Below are positions 42,803-51,689 of a stretch of 64,000 nucleotides of DNA, piece after piece (position 1 is the stretch's first letter; each line of letters opens with the position of its first letter). The notes beneath the pieces are model-generated. The model ran no database searches. It saw only the letters and a list, made by a program, of their open reading frames with translations, and was not told where the DNA came from. The translations under genes and the position numbers were made by a program. Location of the stretch: positions 124,001-188,000 of the forward strand of contig NZ_FPCD01000003.1 of the NCBI RefSeq assembly GCF_900116865.1, given 5' to 3'. The DNA is from Butyrivibrio sp. M55. GTDB taxonomy: Bacteria; Bacillota; Clostridia; Lachnospirales; Lachnospiraceae.

Positions 42803-45800
42803 TCACGCTTTTTTAAACTCCATTATTGTCTTTTCGACAACCCTTATATCTATAGGTTTCGAAATATGTGCATTCATTCCCGAATCATAACTCTTTTGGA
42901 TGTCGTCGGCATAAGCGTTTGCAGTCATGGCAATTATAGGTATTTTCTGCGCCCATTCATCCTTAAGACCACGTATCAGGATAGTCGCTTCGTATCCGTT
43001 CATAACAGGCATCTGAATATCCATAAGGATCATGTCAAAATCGCCTTCCTTTGAACTCTTTACTTTCTCTACCGCATCCTGTCCGTTTACGCACCTGATA
43101 ACCGATGCTCCTTCCATAGCCAAAAGCTCTGTCAGAATATCCGCATTGATATCATTGTCTTCCACAGCAAGGAATTTCATTCCGTTAAGCGGATTCTCCG
43201 TCTCTTCATAGTTTTCTTCCTTTGTCCTCTCTGCAATGTCATTTAATGACTGTTTAAGACTTGATATAAAGAGCGGCTTCTGCAAAAGATCGTTTGCCCC
43301 TGCCTCTTTTGCTTCGTCTTCTATAGACTCAAAATCATCCGCCATAACTATGATCAAAGTTGTCGCTGATTTTGACTTATCTTTTGCCCTGATAATTTTT
43401 ACAATTTCAGGTGCCGTCATATTCTGTACTTTCTGGTCCACAAGAACCAGGTCTACAGGTGTATCCTCAGCCTGGCAGACATCTATAAGATGAAGTGCCC
43501 CAAATCCCGTTGGCGCTTCCATAACATCAACACCATCGATATTAAGCTTCTCCGCAAGCTGTTCACACTCACTGTGTTTGCTGTCGATAAAAAGAATCCT
43601 TCTTATGCCGTGACTCTTCCAGAAATCAACGTCCGCTTCATCCACTGCCTGAAGCCTCAAATTGACTGTAAAAGTACTTCCTTTTCCTTCCTCACTTTCT
43701 ACTCTTATAGTGCCTCCCATAAGCTCTACAAGACTTCTTGTTATAGCCATTCCAAGGCCGGTTCCCTGAATCTCTTTATTTACATGACTTTCTTCTCTTG
43801 AAAAAGCCTCGAAAATCTTCTCCTTGTACTCAGCCTTCATTCCTATGCCGTTATCCTTTATGATAAAGGTCAGATCCCTGAAGCCTTCCGTTGCCGATTC
43901 AGACTCGATTATAGTAAACTCGATTCTTCCTCCCTCACCTGTATACTTAATGGCATTGCTGAGTATATTCATGAGGATCTCATTAATTCTCTGCTTGTCA
44001 CCCAAAAATACATCGTGCTCAAGTCCTTCTGTATTAACGATATATTTCTGCCTTTTTGTCTTGGCCTGATATCCTATTACTGAGTTGATCTCTTCAAGGA
44101 GTATTCCCATCGCCATTTCCTTGATATCAAGTGTAGTCGTTCCGCTCTCAATCTTACTCATATCAAGTACTTCATTAAGTAGTGCCAACAAGCTCCTTGA
44201 AGCAAGGCTTATCTTTTTGGAATATTCCCTTACTTTTTCGGGCTCATCCGAGTGCTTTTCGATGAGGAGCGTAAAGCCTGTTATTGCATTCATAGGAGTC
44301 CTGAAATCATGCGACATATTTGCAAGGAAATTAGTCTTCGCTTTGTTCGCCGCTTCTGCCGCGTTAAATGCCTCCTGAAGCTGATGATTTCTCTTCATCT
44401 CCTGTGTCCTGTCATACAGGGCTATCGCAAGCCTTCTTCCGCTGTCATCTATTGTGCAGGCTACAGCGCCTCTGTAATACAGGTCCGTATTGAGAATAAA
44501 GTTATGCAATTTTATCTCATCCACGATCTCAACTTTACCTGTTTGGGCACACCTTTCAAATATCGTACTAAGCCTGTCATCTTTGCCTGGTTTTTGCACG
44601 ATATTTATGTTTCTTATATCCTTAAAAAGTTCCTTTGAAGGAATACCCAAAATATCCGCAGCATTGGCTGTAAGGAATTCAACACCAAAGCTCTTTGCAT
44701 CTACAATCGCGAGAATATCGTTGTTTTTTTCAACCACAAAATCAAACAACCAGTCTCTGTAATGGATATCATTTTCCTTAAGGAACAACTCCCTCTCGTT
44801 CCTTCTCTTAATCTCATCAACCATTGCCTTAAGCTGGGCAGCCATACTTATCATCGAATCATACAGCTGTCCTATCTCGTCTTTTCCCTCATCGACAATG
44901 GCCACTTCAAAATCGCCTCGTTTTATGTCTTCTGCAATGATATTCAGTCCTTCAATTCTTGAGCACAGACGATTTGCCATCTGCGATGCTATAACAAAAC
45001 CAAGTATGAGGATTGTAATGGCTATGATAAGGTCACCCAAAAGAATCGTGATCTCATCCGCAAGCATTTCCCTGCTGTCGATATAATAATAAAGCTTCCA
45101 GCCGTTATTCATTTCTCCGGCCTTGATTATCAGGTAATCATCTGTCGACTTAAACCTGTCAAGTTCTGCATATTTTCCTTCCAAAATATCTTCTGTTACT
45201 TTTCTGTCCAGTTCACTGCTTCTAAGTTCCTTTTTGGTGACTATCTTATTTGATGAATCAACGATCGCAAGTCCGTTGTCCATATACCTGGTACTCGTGG
45301 TAGCTGAAAAAAATCTCTTTTTATCCACCTTTAAAGTTATCATTCCGATCATCTTGGAAGTGGTCGCCGCATCCAGGAGAGATTTTATGATATACACATC
45401 TCCCTTTCCGTTCATAACCCATATGCTTTCGTTTTCATTTTTGCACATCTCATACCACTTTTTTACTTCTTCATCTTCGGGATAACTTAAGAATTCACCT
45501 ATTCTATTCTCCTTGATTCTTTCCGAATAAATATGTATTTCTTCAATGTCGTTGTCACTTCCGATGTAATACCATATAAGCGGCTCGATTGTCTCCGTCA
45601 TCTCGGCTGAAAGAGTGTATGGATCTGCATCTGCATGATCGAGGGCGCCTCTGAATGCTTCCTCATATAAAAAAAACTTGATTACATCAGTCTCTCTTTT
45701 TACCCCCGTTTCTATGCCATTAAATATCACCTCGGCACTTCCCTGCATAGATGCTTTCGTAAGCTCCGTAACATTGCTCTTGGAAACCACATATGCATAA

Positions 45801-45919
45801 ATACCGATGATAATAATAGGCAGTACTACAAGCATGGCAAAAATAGCTTTAAGCTGATGCTTTATGCTTCTTAGTTTTAAAAGTTTAAGTAAGCCGTCCA
45901 TACTTTTTCCTCTAGACAT
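42803..45919 (-). CDS. Membrane hybrid histidine kinase with two receiver domains
   Basis: The 1038-residue protein has a helix at about 22-45, an extracellular sensor (about 46-285), a second helix (about 288-310), HAMP, a PAS-like region, HisKA with NFLANMSHDFRTPMNAITGF (His near 537) and HATPase_c (DNGIGM, GTGLGMAIT). Two receivers follow. The first is partly degenerate (IDSK for the acidic pair, MADD where a Thr/Ser is expected). The second is intact (VEDN, LMDIQMP, MTAN, SKPI). No output domain is present. Start 45919 overlaps the binding-protein stop (TGATG); ATG 45901 after AGAGG is an alternative. It likely senses ligand through the adjacent binding lipoprotein. Confidence 0.9.
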   Translation of the reverse strand: MSRGKSMDGLLKLLKLRSIKHQLKAIFAMLVVLPIIIIGIYAYVVSKSNVTELTKASMQGSAEVIFNGIETGVKRETDVIKFFLYEEAFRGALDHADADPYTLSAEMTETIEPLIWYYIGSDNDIEEIHIYSERIKENRIGEFLSYPEDEEVKKWYEMCKNENESIWVMNGKGDVYIIKSLLDAATTSKMIGMITLKVDKKRFFSATTSTRYMDNGLAIVDSSNKIVTKKELRSSELDRKVTEDILEGKYAELDRFKSTDDYLIIKAGEMNNGWKLYYYIDSREMLADEITILLGDLIIAITILILGFVIASQMANRLCSRIEGLNIIAEDIKRGDFEVAIVDEGKDEIGQLYDSMISMAAQLKAMVDEIKRRNERELFLKENDIHYRDWLFDFVVEKNNDILAIVDAKSFGVEFLTANAADILGIPSKELFKDIRNINIVQKPGKDDRLSTIFERCAQTGKVEIVDEIKLHNFILNTDLYYRGAVACTIDDSGRRLAIALYDRTQEMKRNHQLQEAFNAAEAANKAKTNFLANMSHDFRTPMNAITGFTLLIEKHSDEPEKVREYSKKISLASRSLLALLNEVLDMSKIESGTTTLDIKEMAMGILLEEINSVIGYQAKTKRQKYIVNTEGLEHDVFLGDKQRINEILMNILSNAIKYTGEGGRIEFTIIESESATEGFRDLTFIIKDNGIGMKAEYKEKIFEAFSREESHVNKEIQGTGLGMAITRSLVELMGGTIRVESEEGKGSTFTVNLRLQAVDEADVDFWKSHGIRRILFIDSKHSECEQLAEKLNIDGVDVMEAPTGFGALHLIDVCQAEDTPVDLVLVDQKVQNMTAPEIVKIIRAKDKSKSATTLIIVMADDFESIEDEAKEAGANDLLQKPLFISSLKQSLNDIAERTKEENYEETENPLNGMKFLAVEDNDINADILTELLAMEGASVIRCVNGQDAVEKVKSSKEGDFDMILMDIQMPVMNGYEATILIRGLKDEWAQKIPIIAMTANAYADDIQKSYDSGMNAHISKPIDIRVVEKTIMEFKKA

Positions 45920-47214
45920 CAGTTGCCTTCAACGATTGCTTTAACCTTCTCGTCTATCCTCTTAAAAGCATCTTCAAGATTTTCCCTTCCAAGCAACACC
46001 TGCTGGAACTCATTTTCAAGCTCAACAGAAATCTCTCTGCTGTAATATCCCCATCCCGTATAGGGCAAATATAGATTGTTCTCAAGCGCATCTTGTAAAT
46101 TGTCGAACTCATGCGGCGAATCAAATTTGACATTCTTAAGATAGGTTTTGCTGCCCGGCGAATCTTTCCAGATAGCCTTCTGTCCCATAAGCGTGGTTAA
46201 AGACCTTGCAACCTCCAGTACATCACTGACATTATCACCGTCGTTTACCACCGCAAAACCATATTCGCATCCGCCCGTCAAAAGTTCCGTTCCGTCATCC
46301 TTTCCGCCAAACGCTATCGTACCCAGATTTATTGAAGGATTTTCTTTGTATATCTGGTTATAATCCTCAGGTCCACCGGATAAAAGAACTGTCTTACCAT
46401 CCGCAAACTCTTTTATCGCCGCCTTTTTATCCATAAGACACATATCTTTGGTAAAGATCTCATCCTCGATCATCTTGTACCACATCTCCATGTGCGGATA
46501 TACCTCTTCGTAAAAAGAAGCTTTTCCCTGCCCGAGTCTTTCTCCAAAGTCTTCTCCTTCAGGAGTCCTGAAATACGATGCCTGCATTATGGCCATTGCG
46601 CTGCTTGCAAGACCTTCTTTATCTTTTAATCCAGATGACAACGGTTTCATTCCATGCTTGCGTATTGTTGCGCACATATCATAGAAATCCATATATTCTG
46701 AAGGCGGTTTAAAACCGAACTTTTCAAAATAATCTTTGTTTATATAAAAACATTCATACGCACTGACACCCGGAATCGCATAATATTCATCCATATATTT
46801 GAATTTATCGAGTGCTTCTTCGTCAAATCCGTTGACCATCTTTGTAAGAGGCACAAGATATCCGCCTCTTGCGTATCTTTTGGCCATATTTTCTGTTACA
46901 AAGATGATATCGGCCGCACCATCATAAGAAATCTGTGAATCGATCACAGACTCATAGTTGGTTCGCTGTACATACGTATATTTAAAATCATATTCGGGAA
47001 ATCTTTCAGCCAGATAGGCTTTGAAATTTGTGATATAAGAATCCTCGTACCACGTAGCAATACGTATTTCTTTACGGGTATTCTCCTCTTTTGGCGCAAG
47101 AACAACCTGTTGTGCATTATCAGATACTTCTGCACAACTGCACAAAAAAGACATCGTAACCGTGACAAAAACTAATATGCTTACAAAGAGCCTTTGCGTT
47201 TTGACGTTCTTCAT
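45919..47214 (-). CDS. Extracellular solute-binding lipoprotein linked to a histidine kinase
   Basis: The 431-residue family 1 (sugar-type) binding protein has a lipoprotein signal ending in MSFLCSCAEV (lipobox Cys at about 27). It contains IRIATWYEDSYITNFKAYLAERFPEY, ADIIFVTENMAKRYARGGYLVPL, YAIPGVSAYECFYINKDYFEKFG and TGGCEYGFAVVN. No permease or ATPase genes are nearby, and its stop overlaps the start of the hybrid kinase gene. It more likely delivers a ligand signal to the kinase than serves transport. It follows the flavin reductase gene by 27 bp. Confidence 0.88.
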   Translation of the reverse strand: MKNVKTQRLFVSILVFVTVTMSFLCSCAEVSDNAQQVVLAPKEENTRKEIRIATWYEDSYITNFKAYLAERFPEYDFKYTYVQRTNYESVIDSQISYDGAADIIFVTENMAKRYARGGYLVPLTKMVNGFDEEALDKFKYMDEYYAIPGVSAYECFYINKDYFEKFGFKPPSEYMDFYDMCATIRKHGMKPLSSGLKDKEGLASSAMAIMQASYFRTPEGEDFGERLGQGKASFYEEVYPHMEMWYKMIEDEIFTKDMCLMDKKAAIKEFADGKTVLLSGGPEDYNQIYKENPSINLGTIAFGGKDDGTELLTGGCEYGFAVVNDGDNVSDVLEVARSLTTLMGQKAIWKDSPGSKTYLKNVKFDSPHEFDNLQDALENNLYLPYTGWGYYSREISVELENEFQQVLLGRENLEDAFKRIDEKVKAIVEGN

Positions 47215-47241
47215 ATATTCCTCATAAGATAGCCTGATCTG

Positions 47242-47748
47242 TTATTTCAACAATATCGTCTGTACCTCACCTACATACATGATGTACTTATCATTATCAA
47301 GATGCAGGTCGCGGATTATACTCTTATCAATAAAACTGCTCTCATCAAAGGGATGCGCATATAAAACTTTGCATGGTATTACCTCATGTGCTTCATCAAT
47401 AAAAGGTATTCCTTCATAGTTATTGACGTTAAGCCTGGATCCGGCAATCTTATCCTCATCTCTTCCCGATACCATTCCAAGGTATTTAAGAGCTCCGCGA
47501 TAAGCCTCCTGATTCACAAAGCTTATGGAATATTCCCCTGATTTATCAATGCACTCTCTTGTATATCTGTTTGCGCGAACAAATATGAAAGTGACTCTTT
47601 TATTCCATACGTATCCCACTCCGCCCCAAGAAGCGGAGACTGCATTAATTTTTTCGCCATTCTTACAGGTAATAATTATCTTCTGTCCAACAAAACTGTA
47701 CGCACCCTCTTCGATATCTTCAGGGTTTACCGGTTGAAATGCGTGCAT
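47242..47748 (-). CDS. Flavin reductase family protein
   Basis: The 168-residue protein has the FMN-binding split-barrel pattern: NAVSASWGGVGYVWNKRVTFIFVRANRYTRECIDKSGEYSISFVNQEAYRGALKYLGMVSGRDEDKI, with the VTFIFVRANRYTRECI flavin-binding strand, and a C-terminal LDNDKYIMYVGEVQ. It likely transfers electrons from NAD(P)H via FMN or reduces a small-molecule acceptor. It lies 25 bp after greA on the same strand and has GGAGG before its ATG. Confidence 0.88.
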   Translation of the reverse strand: MHAFQPVNPEDIEEGAYSFVGQKIIITCKNGEKINAVSASWGGVGYVWNKRVTFIFVRANRYTRECIDKSGEYSISFVNQEAYRGALKYLGMVSGRDEDKIAGSRLNVNNYEGIPFIDEAHEVIPCKVLYAHPFDESSFIDKSIIRDLHLDNDKYIMYVGEVQTILLK

Positions 47749-47773
47749 AATACCTCCATCTCGGAAAGACCGA

Positions 47774-48277
47774 TTAGAAATCTCTTATTTTGTCGTTATC
47801 AGTTAATCCTGTATTTTCTATTTTTGTTATCGTTACACCGTAACTATATTCTTCACTTACTTTAATAGTAACATGGTCTCCTACTTTATGTCCAAGTAAT
47901 TGTTTTCCAAGCGGAGACTCGATGCTGATAAGTCCCTTAAGAGAATTCTGTCGCATTGTTGTAACTATTTTATACGTTTCTTCGCTCTTATCTTCATCCA
48001 GAACAACCGTAACCGACTTGTTCATTCCGACCTGATCTTCTTTGCTGTCGTCATCAATTACTTTAGCGGTCTTGATCATTCTCTCAAGGAATCTGATCCT
48101 GCTCTCATTCTGGTTCTTAGCTTTCTTGGCTGCGTAATACTCGAAGTTCTCAGAAAGATCGCCCTGTGCACGAGCTTCCTTTACATGCTCAAGAAGTTCC
48201 TTTCTCACAACAACTTTGCGGTGTTCAATCTCCGCTTCCATGTCCTCTATATCTTTTTTTGTAAGTTCGTTATGCAT
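47774..48277 (-). CDS. greA: Transcription elongation factor GreA
   Basis: The 167-residue protein has the N-terminal coiled coil (about 1-80) with the conserved HVKEARAQGDLSENFEYYAAKKAKNQNESRIRFLERMI and a C-terminal FKBP-like domain with ISIESPLGKQLLGHKVGDHVTI. GreA rescues backtracked RNA polymerase by stimulating transcript cleavage. The acidic tip residues (GDLSENFEY) are present. AGAGG precedes the ATG. Confidence 0.94.
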   Translation of the reverse strand: MHNELTKKDIEDMEAEIEHRKVVVRKELLEHVKEARAQGDLSENFEYYAAKKAKNQNESRIRFLERMIKTAKVIDDDSKEDQVGMNKSVTVVLDEDKSEETYKIVTTMRQNSLKGLISIESPLGKQLLGHKVGDHVTIKVSEEYSYGVTITKIENTGLTDNDKIRDF

Positions 48278-48298
48278 ATTTTTACCTCTGTAGTTGAT

Positions 48299-48327
48299 AA
48301 AAAGGCGAAGCCAAACGGCTTCGCCTC
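48299..48327 (-). terminator. Intrinsic terminator of fba
   Basis: AGGCGAAGCC pairs with GGCTTCGCCT around AAAC and is followed on the minus strand by TTTTTATC. It lies between fba and greA. Confidence 0.88.
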
Positions 48328-48361
48328 GTTAATTTTATAAGTTGCCCACGGAAATAAACGA

Positions 48362-49225
48362 TCAAGCCTTTCCAACTGATCCGAAGAGCTCCATCTTCTC
48401 CTTAACTGTAGCCTTGATAGCATCAGCGCCGGGAGCAAGAAGCTTACGAGGGTCAAATCCCTTACCTTCAAGATCCTTACCTGCTTCAACATATTTACGT
48501 GTTGCTTCTGCGAATGAAAGCTGGCACTCTGTGTTAACGTTGATCTTTGATACACCAAGTGAGATAGCTTTCTTGATCATTTCTGCAGGAATTCCTGTAC
48601 CACCGTGAAGAACGAGAGGCATAGCTCCTGTCTTCTGCTGGATAGCATCGAGAACGTCGAATCTAAGTCCCGGCCATCCTTCAGGATATTTACCATGGAT
48701 GTTACCGATACCTGCAGCAAGCATATCTACGCCAAGATCAGCGATTCTCTTACACTCGTTGGGATCTGCACACTCACCCATTCCAACTACTCCGTCTTCT
48801 TCTCCACCGATTGAACCAACTTCTGCCTCGATAGAAAGTCCGAGATGATGAGCAACGTTTACAAGCTCTGTTGTCTTAGCAACGTTCTCCTCAATATCAT
48901 AATGTGAGCCATCAAACATGATTGATGTAAATCCGGCCTCAACACACTTATAACATCCGTCGTATGTACCGTGATCTAAGTGAAGAGCAACGGGAACTGT
49001 GATTCCAAGGCCCTTATCCATTGCCTTAACCATTGCTGATACAGTCTCAAATCCTGTCATGTACTTACCTGCGCCCTCAGATACACCAAGGATTACAGGT
49101 GAATTGAGCTCCTGAGCTGTTAAAAGAATAGACTTTGTCCACTCAAGGTTATTGATGTTAAACTGTCCTACTGCGTAGTGACCTTCTTTTGCTTTTACAA
49201 GCATGTCTTTTGCGGATACTAACAT
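48362..49225 (-). CDS. fba: Class II fructose-bisphosphate aldolase
   Basis: The 287-residue enzyme belongs to the class II, zinc-dependent family. It splits fructose-1,6-bisphosphate in glycolysis. Metal ligands and motifs are VPVALHLDHGTYDGC, FTSIMFDGSHYDIEENVAKT, GSIGGEEDGVVG, AAGIGNIHGKYP and LVLHGGTGIPAEMIKKAISLGVSKINVNTE. The length fits the shorter type (B. subtilis FbaA-like). It is monocistronic, with a terminator right after. Confidence 0.96.
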   Translation of the reverse strand: MLVSAKDMLVKAKEGHYAVGQFNINNLEWTKSILLTAQELNSPVILGVSEGAGKYMTGFETVSAMVKAMDKGLGITVPVALHLDHGTYDGCYKCVEAGFTSIMFDGSHYDIEENVAKTTELVNVAHHLGLSIEAEVGSIGGEEDGVVGMGECADPNECKRIADLGVDMLAAGIGNIHGKYPEGWPGLRFDVLDAIQQKTGAMPLVLHGGTGIPAEMIKKAISLGVSKINVNTECQLSFAEATRKYVEAGKDLEGKGFDPRKLLAPGADAIKATVKEKMELFGSVGKA

Positions 49226-49341
49226 AGTTTATCTCCCTTACATTATATTTTTGTAGGCGCTATACTATACCCACGCCTTATTGAACGACTAAATCTATTA
49301 TATACTTACCTTCCTAAAAAATAAAGTTAATCATTTCACAA

Positions 49342-51435
49342 TCATTCAAAGCTGATGAAGTTGTCAGCCCAGAATCCTTCTGATGAAGTAGGTGCGGTGC
49401 TGTCGTACCTAAGGATCAGTCCCGATTTTCTCGATACCGTGACCGTCAGAATACCGTCTTTTACCCTCATATTGCTTGATTTATCGATAAATCCCTTTCC
49501 GTCGGTAAGCATAAGCTGTGTAAGCAGCGCTTCCTTCGGAATTCCTATGGGCATAACATCGATTTCTTTGGTAACCTCATATTCATTATTATTTATCACA
49601 ACAACAGAGGCCGCAGTCCTGTTAAATCTGCCGTATGCAAGGAAATTAAAGTCTGCGTACAGTTCTCTTATCGACCCTTCCGAGAATTCCTTATGTTTCT
49701 TGTGAATTTTTATCATCTTCTTGTGATATTCAAGCATCTCAAGGTCTTCTTTGCCCCACGGATAAGTCCTCCTGTTATCGGGATCCGTAAATCCGCAAAG
49801 GCCGACCTCATCACCGTAGTATATCGTCGGTGCACCGGGCCATGTCATCTGGATCATCACCGCTTCGCGCATTACAGGCTTACTTATTCCCGTATTTGCC
49901 GATGACGACATAAGCGTGCTGCTCCGTCCGACCTTCTGGCTCGTTCTTGTAAGGAATCTCGAGTGGTCGTGATTGGACAACTCATTCATTGCCGTATACA
50001 GGGAAGGCATAGTGAAATTCTCGCCTCCTATATATAACATCGTGTCAAAAAACTCCCTGGCATTTCCTATACGTGTCGGCTTAAACTCATCGCTGTGCTT
50101 GTCCATTCCCGTAAGGAACCATGTCACAGGCTCCATGAAAGCATCATAGTTCATAACCGTATCCCACTCATCGCCCATAAGCCAGCTTGCAGCGGGACCG
50201 TACTGCTCAGCGAGAATTATCGCCTTAGGATTGGCCTTTTTTACCTCTTCCCTGAACCTCTTCCAGAAATAATGATTATATTCCTGGGAATGTCCAAGAT
50301 CGGCTGCAACGTCAAGCCTCCATCCGTCTGCGTTATACGGAGGTGAAACCCACTTTCTTCCTATGTTTAATATATATTCTTCAAGTTTCTTAGAGCCCTC
50401 GTAATTAAGCTTGGGAAGCGTATCATATCCCCACCAGCCGTCATAATGCGGATTATATGGCCAGGCATCTCCCGTAAAAGCAAAGAAATCATGATATGGA
50501 CTGTCCTTGGAAACATAGGCGCCCGGCTCATATCCCTTGCTGTTCTCGTAAATCCTCTCTCTGTCCATCCACTTATTAAATGAACCGCAGTGATTGAACA
50601 CACCGTCCAATATAACCTTGATACCGCGCTTATGCGCTTCGCTTACAAGCTCTGCAAATAGCTTATCACTCGCTTCAAGGTTCTTTTGGTCGGTAACACG
50701 CTTGATATATTTGGTTGCTTTTGTGTTATCATGCTCATTATTTCCAAGCACGCTTCCACCATCCTCAACAATCTTGCCGAAATGAGGATCTATATGATCA
50801 TAATCCTGGGTATCATACTTGTGGCAGGAAGGCGATACAAACAGCGGGTTAAAATAGATCGCATCTATCCCAAGATCCTTGAGATAATCAAGCTTATCCA
50901 TAACGCCCTTAAGATCGCCGCCATAGAACTCTCCGAAATCATACTGAGGATCGGGGTATCTTTCCCACTCACCTACCTTCAGCACGTTTCTTCCGTTATA
51001 AGAATATTCACCGGAGACAACGTCATTATCCTTGTCTCCGTTACAGAATCTTTCCACGAATATCTGATATATCACCGCACCCTTGGCCCACTTGGGCGTT
51101 GACAGGCCGGGATATACCTTGAAATTCATGCTCTCCATTATATTGGTAACAGCGCCTCTCTTATCATAGTAAAAAAAGCTGCCGTCCATTCCTTCGATTT
51201 CAAAAAAATAACTCGCAGGCTCTTCACCTACATTTACGGATGCATCGAAATAATCGAACTCTCCCGATGTCTCCGAATATGTCATGGGATGTCTTTCGCC
51301 TTTCCACACGAGAATAATTTCAGATGCCTCAGCCCTCCTGCATCTGAATCTTATATCTACCTTTCTGTTTTTGTCCGGTTCCGCAGGCCTTAGGTAGTCT
51401 AAGGTCATATCATGGAAAAACGCTCTCTCATTCAT
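49342..51435 (-). CDS. GH13 alpha-glucan hydrolase (neopullulanase/cyclomaltodextrinase-like)
   Basis: The 697-residue protein has an N-terminal beta domain (about 1-125) of the kind found in GH13_20 enzymes, a TIM barrel and a C-terminal beta domain. Conserved regions are I DGVFNHC (about 277), II GWRLDVAADLG with the Asp nucleophile (about 373), III ILAEQYG with the Glu acid (about 409) and IV LSNHDHSRF (about 488). There is no signal peptide, so it acts in the cytoplasm on imported maltodextrins or cyclodextrins, in step with the phosphorylase at 12-15 kb. The extra insert with CHKYDTQDYDHIDPHFG is typical of the subfamily. Confidence 0.92.
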   Translation of the reverse strand: MNERAFFHDMTLDYLRPAEPDKNRKVDIRFRCRRAEASEIILVWKGERHPMTYSETSGEFDYFDASVNVGEEPASYFFEIEGMDGSFFYYDKRGAVTNIMESMNFKVYPGLSTPKWAKGAVIYQIFVERFCNGDKDNDVVSGEYSYNGRNVLKVGEWERYPDPQYDFGEFYGGDLKGVMDKLDYLKDLGIDAIYFNPLFVSPSCHKYDTQDYDHIDPHFGKIVEDGGSVLGNNEHDNTKATKYIKRVTDQKNLEASDKLFAELVSEAHKRGIKVILDGVFNHCGSFNKWMDRERIYENSKGYEPGAYVSKDSPYHDFFAFTGDAWPYNPHYDGWWGYDTLPKLNYEGSKKLEEYILNIGRKWVSPPYNADGWRLDVAADLGHSQEYNHYFWKRFREEVKKANPKAIILAEQYGPAASWLMGDEWDTVMNYDAFMEPVTWFLTGMDKHSDEFKPTRIGNAREFFDTMLYIGGENFTMPSLYTAMNELSNHDHSRFLTRTSQKVGRSSTLMSSSANTGISKPVMREAVMIQMTWPGAPTIYYGDEVGLCGFTDPDNRRTYPWGKEDLEMLEYHKKMIKIHKKHKEFSEGSIRELYADFNFLAYGRFNRTAASVVVINNNEYEVTKEIDVMPIGIPKEALLTQLMLTDGKGFIDKSSNMRVKDGILTVTVSRKSGLILRYDSTAPTSSEGFWADNFISFE

Positions 51436-51504
51436 AAGTCATTCCCACCGGTCATATTCGCGCACATTTAGGCCGCGTAGACTCCGTAACATTCGTATAT
51501 AAAG

Positions 51505-51531
51505 CAAAAAAGACAGCATAGCTGTCTTTTC
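51505..51531. terminator. Short hairpin terminator in the ftsH-GH13 gap
   Basis: AAAAGACAGC pairs with GCTGTCTTTT around ATA. The hairpin is flanked by A-runs and T-runs and sits upstream of the GH13 gene and after the ftsH promoter-distal side. The rest of 51436-51689 is AT-rich and shows no gene. Confidence 0.55.
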
Positions 51532-51689
51532 TAAGAGAAGGTATTTCTTTCTTATGGGGTATAGCAAAAAACTATATAATGTATTGGGGGGTTACGCATA
51601 TTATACTAACACCCACCCAAACCCGCGTAAAGACTAACACTTCACAAAGTTATCAAAAACAGCTATGAGTTTTTGTGCAATTTTCACAA

